The position numbers were made by a program, and so were the translations under genes. A stretch of DNA of 24,698 bases. Origin: a virus. How positions within the stretch are numbered: position 1 is the stretch's first letter; each line of letters starts with the position of its first letter. The notes under the pieces were generated by a model. The model was not told the DNA's origin. It saw only the letters and a list, made by a program, of their open reading frames with translations, and ran no database searches. The DNA lies in IMG/VR virus record IMGVR_UViG_3300047562_004594, positions 1-24,698 of that record; one strand, written 5' to 3'. Positions 10,976-19,029 of this stretch are shown piece after piece.

Positions 10976-12974
10976 TGATGCGTGGCTAGGACTTGGTGAT
11001 CTATCTAAGATCATTATTCCTGACAATCCCATGATTCATCGATCCAAAGATGAAATAGAAAATCCGGATCTTCATCTTATACGACTATTAAGAAATCCTC
11101 AATATATTGGTTCTACTTGTAAATTACTATTTAATATAGAACTGCATCCTATGCAGATAGTAATTTTGCAGGAATTCTGGAACAGGCCATTTCCTATGTA
11201 TATTGCTAGTCGTGGTTGGGGTAAAAGTTTCCTATTAGCTCTATATTCTATTTTAAGATGCACATTTTATCCTGGTACTAAAATAGTGGTGGTTGGCTCA
11301 GCTTTTAGACAGAGTAAAATTATCTTCGAATATATGGAAACTATTTGGCGTAATAGTCCGATTTTACGCAGCATTTTTAGTGGGAATGATGATGGTCCAC
11401 GACGCGACGTAGACCGATGTACCATAAGACTAGGAGACAGTTGGACAATTGCTGTTCCTATGGGCGACGGCTCTAAGATTAGAGGCTTAAGAGCACACAT
11501 TATTATAGCTGACGAATTTGCTTCTATTAGTCCGGACATTTACGAAACAGTAGTCTCGGGCTTCGCCGCAGTATCGGCTAGTCCAATACAAAACGTTAAA
11601 GAACAAGCTAGACGAGCAGCTATGAGCGAAGCAGGACTATGGAACCAGGAATTAGAAGCACTCAACGACAAAATGGGTAATCAGGCTATTATTTCTGGTA
11701 CGGCAGACTATGCATTTAAGCATTTTGCAAGTTACTGGAGAAGATATAAAGCTATTATCGAAAGTCGTGGAGATATTCACAAATTAGAAGAAATCTTTAA
11801 AGGAGAAGTACCATCTAATTTTAATTGGAAAGACTATAGTATTATTCGTATTCCTTATGAATTAATTCCAAAAGGTTTCATGGACGATAAACAAGTAGCA
11901 CGAGCTAAAGCCACTATTCATACCGGCATATACAACATGGAATATGCTGCTTGTTTTACGGCTGATAGCGATGGCTTCTTTAAAAGAAGTTTAATAGAAA
12001 GCTGCGTAGTAGACGATAAAAATCCTATAGTTATTAATGAAAAACCTATTCTGTTTGATGCTGTAACTTCTGGCAACTCTTCGTATCAGTATGTTTATGG
12101 AATCGACCCTGCTAGTGAACAAGATAACTTTAGTATAGTTGTATTAGAAGTACATCCTGATCATACTAGAATAGTATATTGTTGGACAACAAATCGCAAC
12201 AATTTTAAAGAACGACAAAAAACAGGATTAATTGGAGAGCACGACTTTTATGGTTTTTGTGCTAGAAAAATTAGAAATCTTATGAAAGCTTTTCCTCCTA
12301 TAAAAATCGGAATGGATGCTCAGGGAGGAGGAGTAGCTATTGAAGAAGCTTTACATGATCCGTCCAAGCTACAAGATGGAGAGATTTTAATATGGCCTTC
12401 TATAGATTACAATAAACCCAAAGATACTGATGCTCAGCCAGGACTACACATTATCGATTTGATACAGTTTGCTCGTGCCGATTGGACTAGTCAAGCAAAT
12501 CACGGATTAAGAAAAGACTTTGAAGATAAAGTTCTTTTGTTTCCTAGATTCGATCAACTCACATTGGGACTAGCTCTAGATCAAGAAGGAAAAGATATTT
12601 TAGATAGCAACCTTAATCCTATTTATGATAGTTTAAGTGAATGTATTTTAGAGATAGAAGAGCTTAAAAATGAATTAACCACTATTGTAATGAGTCAAAC
12701 TAGTAGTGGTCATGGAGCAAGAGATCGATGGGATACTCCGGAAGTAAAGATGCCAAACGGTAAAAAGGGCAGACTTCGAAAGGATAGATATAGTGCTCTT
12801 GTTATAGCCAATATGCTAGCAAGACAAATAAATAGACAACTTCAGCCAATAGATTATGATATTATTGGCGGTAACCGCGTTACTATGGCTAATCATAACG
12901 GAGATATGTACAAAGGACCAGAATGGTTCACCAAGAACGCAAATGATGATTTTTACACGGGAATTTATAGATAG
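10941..12974 (+). CDS. terL: Terminase large subunit, 677 aa
   Basis: Packaging motor ATPase and nuclease. Walker A is SRGWGKSF (about residues 90-97). Walker B is IIIADEF (about 186-192), followed by a serine-containing coupling segment. The C-terminal nuclease domain has the acidic set GIDPASEQDNF (about 391), GMDAQGGG (about 456) and the late ADEK-type acidic region near HGLRKDFEDKVLLFP. The length fits T4 gp17-like terminases (about 600-680). It pumps DNA into proheads at the portal and cuts the concatemer. The start at 10941 overlaps the ERCC4 gene by 35 nt with only a weak ribosome site, so translation may be coupled. Confidence 0.93.
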   Translation: MNFTDSQNKIFDDAWLGLGDLSKIIIPDNPMIHRSKDEIENPDLHLIRLLRNPQYIGSTCKLLFNIELHPMQIVILQEFWNRPFPMYIASRGWGKSFLLALYSILRCTFYPGTKIVVVGSAFRQSKIIFEYMETIWRNSPILRSIFSGNDDGPRRDVDRCTIRLGDSWTIAVPMGDGSKIRGLRAHIIIADEFASISPDIYETVVSGFAAVSASPIQNVKEQARRAAMSEAGLWNQELEALNDKMGNQAIISGTADYAFKHFASYWRRYKAIIESRGDIHKLEEIFKGEVPSNFNWKDYSIIRIPYELIPKGFMDDKQVARAKATIHTGIYNMEYAACFTADSDGFFKRSLIESCVVDDKNPIVINEKPILFDAVTSGNSSYQYVYGIDPASEQDNFSIVVLEVHPDHTRIVYCWTTNRNNFKERQKTGLIGEHDFYGFCARKIRNLMKAFPPIKIGMDAQGGGVAIEEALHDPSKLQDGEILIWPSIDYNKPKDTDAQPGLHIIDLIQFARADWTSQANHGLRKDFEDKVLLFPRFDQLTLGLALDQEGKDILDSNLNPIYDSLSECILEIEELKNELTTIVMSQTSSGHGARDRWDTPEVKMPNGKKGRLRKDRYSALVIANMLARQINRQLQPIDYDIIGGNRVTMANHNGDMYKGPEWFTKNANDDFYTGIYR

Positions 12975-13029
12975 TTGTGTATTAAATCATTAATTCTATT
13001 ACAATTACATCGCATTAGTATTAAATAAT

Positions 13030-15192
13030 ATGGCTAAAAAACCTTCTCGTAATAATATCCCAGACGCCTCGACCATTAATGAAGAAGCATATGTAACGTG
13101 GGGGGACGATCTAGAAAGCAAGAAGGAAGCCCTTAAGACTTCTTCTGAATCTATGTCGGAATATACGGCCATAGAACACACATCAGCTTTGCGTCGTTAC
13201 GGACTAGACTACTCCAATCTTGATACTAATACTGGTGGGCGACCCGGTTTAACCAGAAGAGACTACGATTTCTTTAGGCCGGATGAAGCTGTTCCTACCA
13301 ATATTAAGATCATTATTAAAAAAGCAGAAGATATTTATCAGAGAGTGGGTCTTGTAAAAAACGTTATAGATTTGATGGGCGATTTTGCTAGTCAGGGTAT
13401 TCGTATTGTTCACAAAAACAAAAGAATAGAAAGATTTTATAGACATTGGTTTAAAAAAATTAAGGGCAAAGATCGTAGCGAAAGATTTCTTAATAATTTA
13501 TACAAAACAGGAAATGTTGTTGTTAATAGACAAACTGGCAAGCTATCACTAAAAGCTACTGATCGACTATATAAGACCTCAGCTTCTCCCGATTTACAAA
13601 TTTTGAATACTGAGGATATGATATTAGAAAAAAGAGAAATTCCATGGAAATATACTTTTATCGATCCTTTTTATGTAGAAGTATCTGCAGGCTCTTTGTC
13701 TTCTTTTGTACAGAACAAAACGTATGAATTGATTTTACCAGCTAATTTACGTAAAACCATTAACTCTCCTAAAACTATTCAAGAACAAAATATTGTTGCA
13801 AATTTACCAGAAGCTATTATAGAAGCAGCGAAAACCAAAAAGCCTTATCCACTAGACCCAGACAAAGTACAGGTATTTCATTACAAAAAAGACGATTGGC
13901 AAAGCTGGGCTTTTCCGATGATTTATTCTATCATGGACGATATTACCGTAATAGAAAAGCTAAAATTAGCAGATATGGCAGCTTTGGATGGCGCTATATC
14001 TAATATTCGTATTTTTAAGCTAGGTAGTCTAGAACACAAAATAGCACCTACAAAAGCAGCCGCATCTAAGTTAGCACAAATCCTAGGAAATAATGTGGGT
14101 GGTGGCACAATGGACTTGGTTTGGGGTCCAGACATAGAGTTACTAGAATCCAAAACAAGCGTTCATCAATTTTTAGGAGAAAGCAAATATGTTCCGCATA
14201 TGAATAGCATATATGCAGGATTAGGTATTCCTCCGACTTTGACTGGTACGTTTGGAGCAGCTGGAACAACTAATAACTTCATTTCTCTCAAAACCCTTAC
14301 TCAAAGATTACAATACGGCAGAGACTTACTGGTAGAATTTTGGGAAAAAGAAATAGCATTGATACAGAAAGCAATGGGTTTTAGATATCCAGCTAAAATT
14401 GAATTTGATAGAATGGACCTTAGTAATGAAGACACAGAAAAAGCACTATTAGTGCAGCTATCAGACAGAAATCTTATTAGTGATGAACTATTACAAACTC
14501 GTTTTGGTTTTGATCCAGATATGGAAAAATCTAGATTAAATAGGGAAAACAGAGACAGAGAAGGCAATCGAATGGTACAAAAAGCCGGACCATGGCACGA
14601 CCCAGCTCCAGAAAATGCTCTCAAAAAGATAGCTTTACAAAGCGGTATTGTTAGTCCTAGTCAGGTTGGATTGGAACTAGACAAAAAGAAATCAGGGGAA
14701 AAATCAGCACTCGAAATGAAGCAACCTCCTATACCTAATAAAAAGGCAAATGATTCGCCAGAATCTTTGCCCGGTGTACCCCAGCAAGGTCGTCCCAAAT
14801 TATCAAACGACACTAGCAAACGCAAAACAAAAACCTTTCAACCCCAATCCGGGGCGGCCCTATTACTTTGGGCGGCAGAAGCACAAGATAAAATTAGCGA
14901 TATAATAAACCCAACCATGTTAGAATTTTACAACAAGAAAAACTTACGAAGTCTATCTAACGAGCAAACGAAGGAACTCGAAAATCTCAAAACAGGAATA
15001 TTCTTAAACCTAGAACCTTTCTGCATAATAGATAATAATAATATTTTGTCCCAGATTAATAATGTAAATAATGAACTAATATCGTCATATAGTGTATGGT
15101 TAAGACAGCTATCTAGCACACTAGGTAAAGATCTATCTGTAGATGACCAAAAACAAGCAAAGGCGTCATTTTATAGTTATTTGTATTCCTAA
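13030..15192 (+). CDS. Portal protein, 720 aa
   Basis: Identified by features of phage portals and by position between large terminase and prohead protease. An early region IYQRVGLVKNVIDLMGDFAS is the typical portal start helix. The middle SIYAGLGIPPTLTGTFGAAG, then LKTLTQRLQYGRDLLVEFWE, is the conserved crown/stem region. RFGFDPDMEKSRLNRE follows. The tail from about residue 560 is Pro/Lys-rich and then helical, longer than in many portals. It would form the dodecameric DNA gate in the capsid vertex and dock the terminase. It is separated from terL by 55 nt with no clear promoter. Confidence 0.85.
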   Translation: MAKKPSRNNIPDASTINEEAYVTWGDDLESKKEALKTSSESMSEYTAIEHTSALRRYGLDYSNLDTNTGGRPGLTRRDYDFFRPDEAVPTNIKIIIKKAEDIYQRVGLVKNVIDLMGDFASQGIRIVHKNKRIERFYRHWFKKIKGKDRSERFLNNLYKTGNVVVNRQTGKLSLKATDRLYKTSASPDLQILNTEDMILEKREIPWKYTFIDPFYVEVSAGSLSSFVQNKTYELILPANLRKTINSPKTIQEQNIVANLPEAIIEAAKTKKPYPLDPDKVQVFHYKKDDWQSWAFPMIYSIMDDITVIEKLKLADMAALDGAISNIRIFKLGSLEHKIAPTKAAASKLAQILGNNVGGGTMDLVWGPDIELLESKTSVHQFLGESKYVPHMNSIYAGLGIPPTLTGTFGAAGTTNNFISLKTLTQRLQYGRDLLVEFWEKEIALIQKAMGFRYPAKIEFDRMDLSNEDTEKALLVQLSDRNLISDELLQTRFGFDPDMEKSRLNRENRDREGNRMVQKAGPWHDPAPENALKKIALQSGIVSPSQVGLELDKKKSGEKSALEMKQPPIPNKKANDSPESLPGVPQQGRPKLSNDTSKRKTKTFQPQSGAALLLWAAEAQDKISDIINPTMLEFYNKKNLRSLSNEQTKELENLKTGIFLNLEPFCIIDNNNILSQINNVNNELISSYSVWLRQLSSTLGKDLSVDDQKQAKASFYSYLYS

Positions 15193-15214
15193 AAATATAA
15201 CATAAGGTTTTTAT

Positions 15215-16732
15215 ATGGAAATATTTGATACAGAAATTTCAGACGGCTTAGAAGAGCAAATTAAGGCTTCTGCGAGCATAGCATACGCATCTTTGGCCTG
15301 TAAATGTGACGCAGACGATAGTAAAAATATCACTGTTAAAAGCTCTGCCTCTATTAATGATAGCGATCTTTATTATGTTCAATCTATTTTAGTAAGCTCG
15401 TCATGGAATAAAAATGACGATATTTTTGATAAGGCTGAGGTTTGGGAGGCTAGAAAAACTCCCGAAGATAAACCGACTAATCTTGAGCACGACGAAAATT
15501 TAATTATAGGACATATCACATCTAACTGGCCCATAGACGAACAAGGACTACCTATTCCTGAAAATACTGCTATTGCTGATATTCCAGAAAAATTTCATAT
15601 TTTAACAGGATCGGTTATCTATAGAGCATTTACTAGTCCCGATCTAAAATCTCGTGCCGAGAAACTTATAGAAGAAATCGAAGCCGGAGAGAAGTATGTT
15701 AGCATGGAGTGTTATTTTCAGGGCTTTGATTATGGTCTAATTAATAAACAGACCGGAGAATATAAGGTTTTGAGTAGAAATGATAGTACTGCATATCTGA
15801 CTAAATTTTTGAGAGCATACGGCGGCTCTGGCGAACATGAAAACTATAAAATTGGTAGAGTGCTCAGAAATATAACATTTTCTGGTAAAGGCTTTGTTGA
15901 CAAACCCGCTAATCCAGATAGTATTATATTTACGAAAGACACAATAAATAAAATATTGAACGAAAAAAACGACGATTTAACAAAATCAGGTGTAATATCA
16001 AATAAGTTCACATCCAATGCGGAGAATATAACTATGAGTTTAGATTTAGAAAAACAGGTAGCTGAATTGACAACCAAACTAGACACCGTTACAGCTAGTT
16101 GCGCTGATTCAGTAAAAGAAGCTTACGCTGCTGCCGACCAGATCAAAGAAGAAAATACCGTTCTGGAAGCTGCTGTGAAGACCAAAGAAGAAGAAATGAA
16201 AATGAAAGAAGAAGAGATGAAAAAAATGAAAGCAGAAATTGACGAAGCTTTAGCTAGTCATGAAGCTGCTGTTGCAGAGAAAGAAGCCGAGATTGCCGAA
16301 CTCAGAAAGCAACTCGAAGATGTGAACGAAGTTTTGGCCGGATATAAGATGAAAGAAGAAGAGATGGCCAAGAAAGAGAAAAAAATGAAAAGAATGGCTG
16401 CTCTATTAGAGGCAGGCTTAGACAACGATACTGCCGCTGCTACTTTAGACCAATTTGAAAGCCTAGATGATACTTCTTTTGATGCTATGACAGGTGTTTT
16501 TGCTGCAATGAACAGCAAGAAAGCCAAAAAAGACGAAGAAGAAGCTATGATTATGACGAAGAAAAAGGCTTCAGAAGATGATGTTGAGGTCCTAGAACAG
16601 GTAGAAGCTGAGCACAGCGTTGATCTAGGTGTTGGTGATGATATTGCCGATCATTCTGTATCGAATGTTAGAGCAGAATTAGTTGAATTTGTAAGTGCTA
16701 GACTCAATAAAAATACTAATAAGGGAGAATAA
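15215..16732 (+). CDS. Prohead protease fused to scaffold, 505 aa
   Basis: Residues about 45-245 look like a caudoviral maturation protease of the herpesvirus/T4 gp21 fold: NLEHDENLIIGHI supplies the probable catalytic His, and KYVSMECYF the probable nucleophile Ser in a V-S-M-E context. GKGFVDKPANPDS closes the domain. Residues from about 274 on form a long Lys/Glu coiled coil (EEEMKMKEEEMKKMK) typical of scaffolds, ending in an acidic tail. It would guide capsid assembly and then cleave the scaffold. An in-frame internal start at 16034 with a matching ribosome site probably makes the scaffold alone as well. It lies 22 nt after the portal. Confidence 0.8.
   Translation: MEIFDTEISDGLEEQIKASASIAYASLACKCDADDSKNITVKSSASINDSDLYYVQSILVSSSWNKNDDIFDKAEVWEARKTPEDKPTNLEHDENLIIGHITSNWPIDEQGLPIPENTAIADIPEKFHILTGSVIYRAFTSPDLKSRAEKLIEEIEAGEKYVSMECYFQGFDYGLINKQTGEYKVLSRNDSTAYLTKFLRAYGGSGEHENYKIGRVLRNITFSGKGFVDKPANPDSIIFTKDTINKILNEKNDDLTKSGVISNKFTSNAENITMSLDLEKQVAELTTKLDTVTASCADSVKEAYAAADQIKEENTVLEAAVKTKEEEMKMKEEEMKKMKAEIDEALASHEAAVAEKEAEIAELRKQLEDVNEVLAGYKMKEEEMAKKEKKMKRMAALLEAGLDNDTAAATLDQFESLDDTSFDAMTGVFAAMNSKKAKKDEEEAMIMTKKKASEDDVEVLEQVEAEHSVDLGVGDDIADHSVSNVRAELVEFVSARLNKNTNKGE
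16034..16732 (+). CDS. Internal in-frame start: separate scaffold protein, 232 aa
   Basis: ATG at 16034 is exactly codon 274 of the 505-aa frame and begins MSLDLEKQVAELTTKLDTVT, the first residue of the coiled coil. It is preceded by GCGGAGAATATAACT, which closely matches the ribosome sites of the next two genes (GGGAGAATAACAC and GGGAGAATAAAAAC). The product would be the scaffold without the protease, an arrangement known from lambda C/Nu3. That both forms are made is inferred. Confidence 0.6.
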   Translation: MSLDLEKQVAELTTKLDTVTASCADSVKEAYAAADQIKEENTVLEAAVKTKEEEMKMKEEEMKKMKAEIDEALASHEAAVAEKEAEIAELRKQLEDVNEVLAGYKMKEEEMAKKEKKMKRMAALLEAGLDNDTAAATLDQFESLDDTSFDAMTGVFAAMNSKKAKKDEEEAMIMTKKKASEDDVEVLEQVEAEHSVDLGVGDDIADHSVSNVRAELVEFVSARLNKNTNKGE

Positions 16733-16735
16733 CAC

Positions 16736-17188
16736 ATGGCTCTTAAACCAGATCGTATCGAATTGATGACAGATATTTCGTTCTTCATGAACACAACTGC
16801 AACCAGAGGCGGCGTAGCTTCTGTTGTCACTGGCGGTGCTGGCGTTGCCATGGATGATGCTAGTGCTGTTGTTGGCTATGCTGCTAGCGTTAGTGGAGCA
16901 AAGCCCGTTGGTGTGCTGCTCAATGATGTTGTTGATCTAGACCTAACCAGACAACATATCAACTGGCACAGAGATGAAGTACAGGTAGGTGGCAAGGTCA
17001 CCCTTCTTCGTCAAGGCCAGGTAACAACAGACATGTTGGTTCCCGGTATTAGTCCAACTGCTGGTGTTGACGCCTATGTTGGAGCAAGTGGTCTTATTGG
17101 CACATCCAGTACTGACTCCGTAAAGGTTGGTACATTCTTGAGTTCAGTAGACTCTGATGGTTTCGCTAAGGTATCAGTCAATCTTTGA
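16736..17188 (+). CDS. Probable capsid decoration or head protein, 150 aa
   Basis: Begins MALKPDRIELMTDISFFMNT and is rich in Gly, Ala and Val beta-type sequence (GGVASVVTGGAGVAMDDASA, then VGVLLNDVVDLDLTRQHINW). No enzyme motif. Small beta-rich proteins placed between scaffold and major capsid genes are often head decoration or stabilising proteins, so this call rests on position and composition. It has a strong ribosome site (GGGAG) and a 3-nt gap to the scaffold stop. The frame ends 29 nt before the capsid gene. Confidence 0.45.
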   Translation: MALKPDRIELMTDISFFMNTTATRGGVASVVTGGAGVAMDDASAVVGYAASVSGAKPVGVLLNDVVDLDLTRQHINWHRDEVQVGGKVTLLRQGQVTTDMLVPGISPTAGVDAYVGASGLIGTSSTDSVKVGTFLSSVDSDGFAKVSVNL

Positions 17189-17217
17189 TTCAAAAAATAA
17201 CAAGGGAGAATAAAAAC

Positions 17218-18231
17218 ATGTCAGCAGTTAAAACAAAAGCTTTTCAACCAACACCAGAACTAACAGATCTTTTGATCCGTTCTGGTTCTCAGCACCGGGA
17301 GACCTCCTTAGCGGCCAACGCCGAGTTTGCCAAAGCCCTAGAGCTTCCGTTGCGTCAAGGTATCCTAAATGGGGATATTTTGGATAACATTTTCGAGCCA
17401 GTTCGTCTTGCTCAAAGTGCTACTCCAGAATTTCCACTCGATTTTCTTGCTCCAGGCACAGAGAAAGACTTTGTGGCCTATACCATTCCTAATCACGGAT
17501 ATATTCCAGAGCGTCATATCGAAGGCGATTATGTCATGGTTCCAACCTATGACATCGGAGCATCGATTGATTATCTGCTTAAGTATGCTCGTGATGCTCG
17601 TTGGGATGTTGTAGGTAGAGCTATGGAGGTTTTAGAAGCCTCTTTTGTTAAGAAAATGAACGATGATGGCTGGCACACACTATTAGCTGCCGGTACAGAT
17701 CGTAACATTGTTGTTTATGATAGCGATGCTGGTGCTGGCCAGTTCACCAAGAGACTTGTCAGTCTTCTCAAGACTGTTATGCGTCGAAATGGTGGTGGCA
17801 ATAGTGCTAGTAATAACAGAGGTATGCTTACTGACCTATATGTTTCTCCAGAAGCTATGGAAGACATTCGCAACTGGGGTATCGATCAGGTTGACGAAGT
17901 AACTCGTCGTGAGATTTATACCGCTGCTGATGGCGCTATCAATAGAGTGTTTGGTGTTAACCTTCATGACCGAGATGAGCTTGGTGAAGGACAAGAATAT
18001 CAAAAATTCTATACAGATGTCCTTAGTGGCTCGCTACCTTCTGGCGATGCAGAAATTGTTGTTGGTCTTGATCTCCGCAAGAGAGACAGCTTTATTATGC
18101 CAGTTCGCGAAGAAGTACAGATTTTTGAAGATGAAACACTTCATCGTCAAAAGAGAGCCGGTTTCTATGGCTGGGCCGAGCAAGGTTTTGCTGTTCTAGA
18201 CAACCGTAGAGTGCTTTTGGGCTCGCTATAA
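17218..18231 (+). CDS. Major capsid protein, 337 aa
   Basis: HK97-fold-type major capsid protein by length, order and pattern: a helical N-arm (LTDLLIRSGSQHRETSLAAN), PTYDIGASIDYLLKYARDAR, a spine-like helix VVGRAMEVLEASFVKKMNDD, GMLTDLYVSPEAMEDIRNWG, and a C-terminal FEDETLHRQKRAGFYGWAEQ typical of the A-domain end. The start at 17218 has ACAAGGGAGAATAAAAAC before ATG; the longer open frame from 17185 has no such site. It follows the decoration-like gene by 29 nt and is closed by a strong terminator 26 nt after its stop, as expected for a highly expressed product. Confidence 0.85.
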   Translation: MSAVKTKAFQPTPELTDLLIRSGSQHRETSLAANAEFAKALELPLRQGILNGDILDNIFEPVRLAQSATPEFPLDFLAPGTEKDFVAYTIPNHGYIPERHIEGDYVMVPTYDIGASIDYLLKYARDARWDVVGRAMEVLEASFVKKMNDDGWHTLLAAGTDRNIVVYDSDAGAGQFTKRLVSLLKTVMRRNGGGNSASNNRGMLTDLYVSPEAMEDIRNWGIDQVDEVTRREIYTAADGAINRVFGVNLHDRDELGEGQEYQKFYTDVLSGSLPSGDAEIVVGLDLRKRDSFIMPVREEVQIFEDETLHRQKRAGFYGWAEQGFAVLDNRRVLLGSL

Positions 18232-18250
18232 TGTTTATTGCCTGTTGTTA

Positions 18251-18285
18251 ATAAAAGAGCTGGCGTTCGCGCCAGCTTTTTTTTT
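18251..18285 (+). terminator. Strong intrinsic terminator after the capsid gene
   Basis: Perfect eight-pair stem AGCTGGCG-TTCG-CGCCAGCT (18258-18277) followed by an uninterrupted T run to 18285. The upstream AAAA makes it partly bidirectional, but no convergent gene is present. Confidence 0.95.
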
Positions 18286-18328
18286 AGGTGTATTTTACTA
18301 ATAAAGCCTTCACACGGGTAACATTATT

Positions 18329-18733
18329 ATGGCAGCAGCTCAATACGACTTTACAATTGAACAAGGGTCTTCTTTTAAGATTTCCTTAATATATAAAGAC
18401 CAAAACGGTATTCCAGTTAATTTAACCAATTGGTGTGCTAGGTTAGTCTGGAAAACCAATTCGAATACTACTCAAGTGTTCAGTTCCAATAATATCGATT
18501 ATAGTGTATATCAATTTAGCATTGACGCCCCAGCGGGTAAACTAACACTTATGATTCCGGCCAATACAACTAATTCATTTACTTTTAGTAGCGCAAAATA
18601 TGATCTTGAGTTACAAAGTCCTGATGATTTGTATGCTGGAGGAGGTAAATTTACTACAAGAATACTTTTTGGCACAGTAAATATAGCCAAGCGCTTTAGT
18701 CAATCTTCACAATTATTGGACTGTGATTTATGA
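18329..18733 (+). CDS. Small beta-rich structural-type protein, 134 aa
   Basis: Begins MAAAQYDFTIEQGSSFKISL. The pattern (EQGSSFKISLIYKDQNGIPV, AGKLTLMIPANTT, KYDLELQSPDDLYAG) is like small Ig-like beta-sandwich proteins found beside phage fibre or neck genes. It begins after the capsid terminator and so needs its own promoter, which I could not identify. It overlaps the next gene by 4 nt (ATGA). Exact role unknown. Confidence 0.55.
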   Translation: MAAAQYDFTIEQGSSFKISLIYKDQNGIPVNLTNWCARLVWKTNSNTTQVFSSNNIDYSVYQFSIDAPAGKLTLMIPANTTNSFTFSSAKYDLELQSPDDLYAGGGKFTTRILFGTVNIAKRFSQSSQLLDCDL

Positions 18734-18993
18734 GTAATTTTACCATAGACATTCTTGAGCCTTCTATAAATATTTTGGAAGTTGAGACATCATTTGGTTC
18801 TATTGTTAATAATATTGAAATAGAAAAATTTAACACATTTAATTTGGAAATTGTAAATACAGAAAAAATTCTAGCATCAGATTTGCCAGACGACATCCCA
18901 ATGTCAAAAATTGTTGGAAATTTATCAGTAACAAGAATTGATGGCTTGAATGAATATTTGGACAGTTATAGTTTTGATTGCGGCTCTCCATAA
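18730..18993 (+). CDS. Small hypothetical protein, 87 aa
   Basis: Begins MSNFTIDILEPSINILEVET, with alternating hydrophobic residues suggesting beta strands, then ILASDLPDDIPMSKIVGNLS, which resembles the interaction segments of phage fibre chains. It overlaps the 134-aa gene by ATGA, so the two are coupled and may work together as virion or adaptor proteins. No family recognised. Confidence 0.55.
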   Translation: MSNFTIDILEPSINILEVETSFGSIVNNIEIEKFNTFNLEIVNTEKILASDLPDDIPMSKIVGNLSVTRIDGLNEYLDSYSFDCGSP

Positions 18994-19029
18994 AACGTCA
19001 CAGAAAACAAACATAAAGGGTAAGAAACC

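Noticed and set aside
15215-16732. Sequencing frameshift joining protease and scaffold
   Set aside because: The frame is continuous and natural protease-scaffold fusions are known. The internal start gives a better explanation.
18764-18776. T4-type late promoter TATAAATA
   Set aside because: A single match inside a coding gene, with no matching sites before other structural genes.
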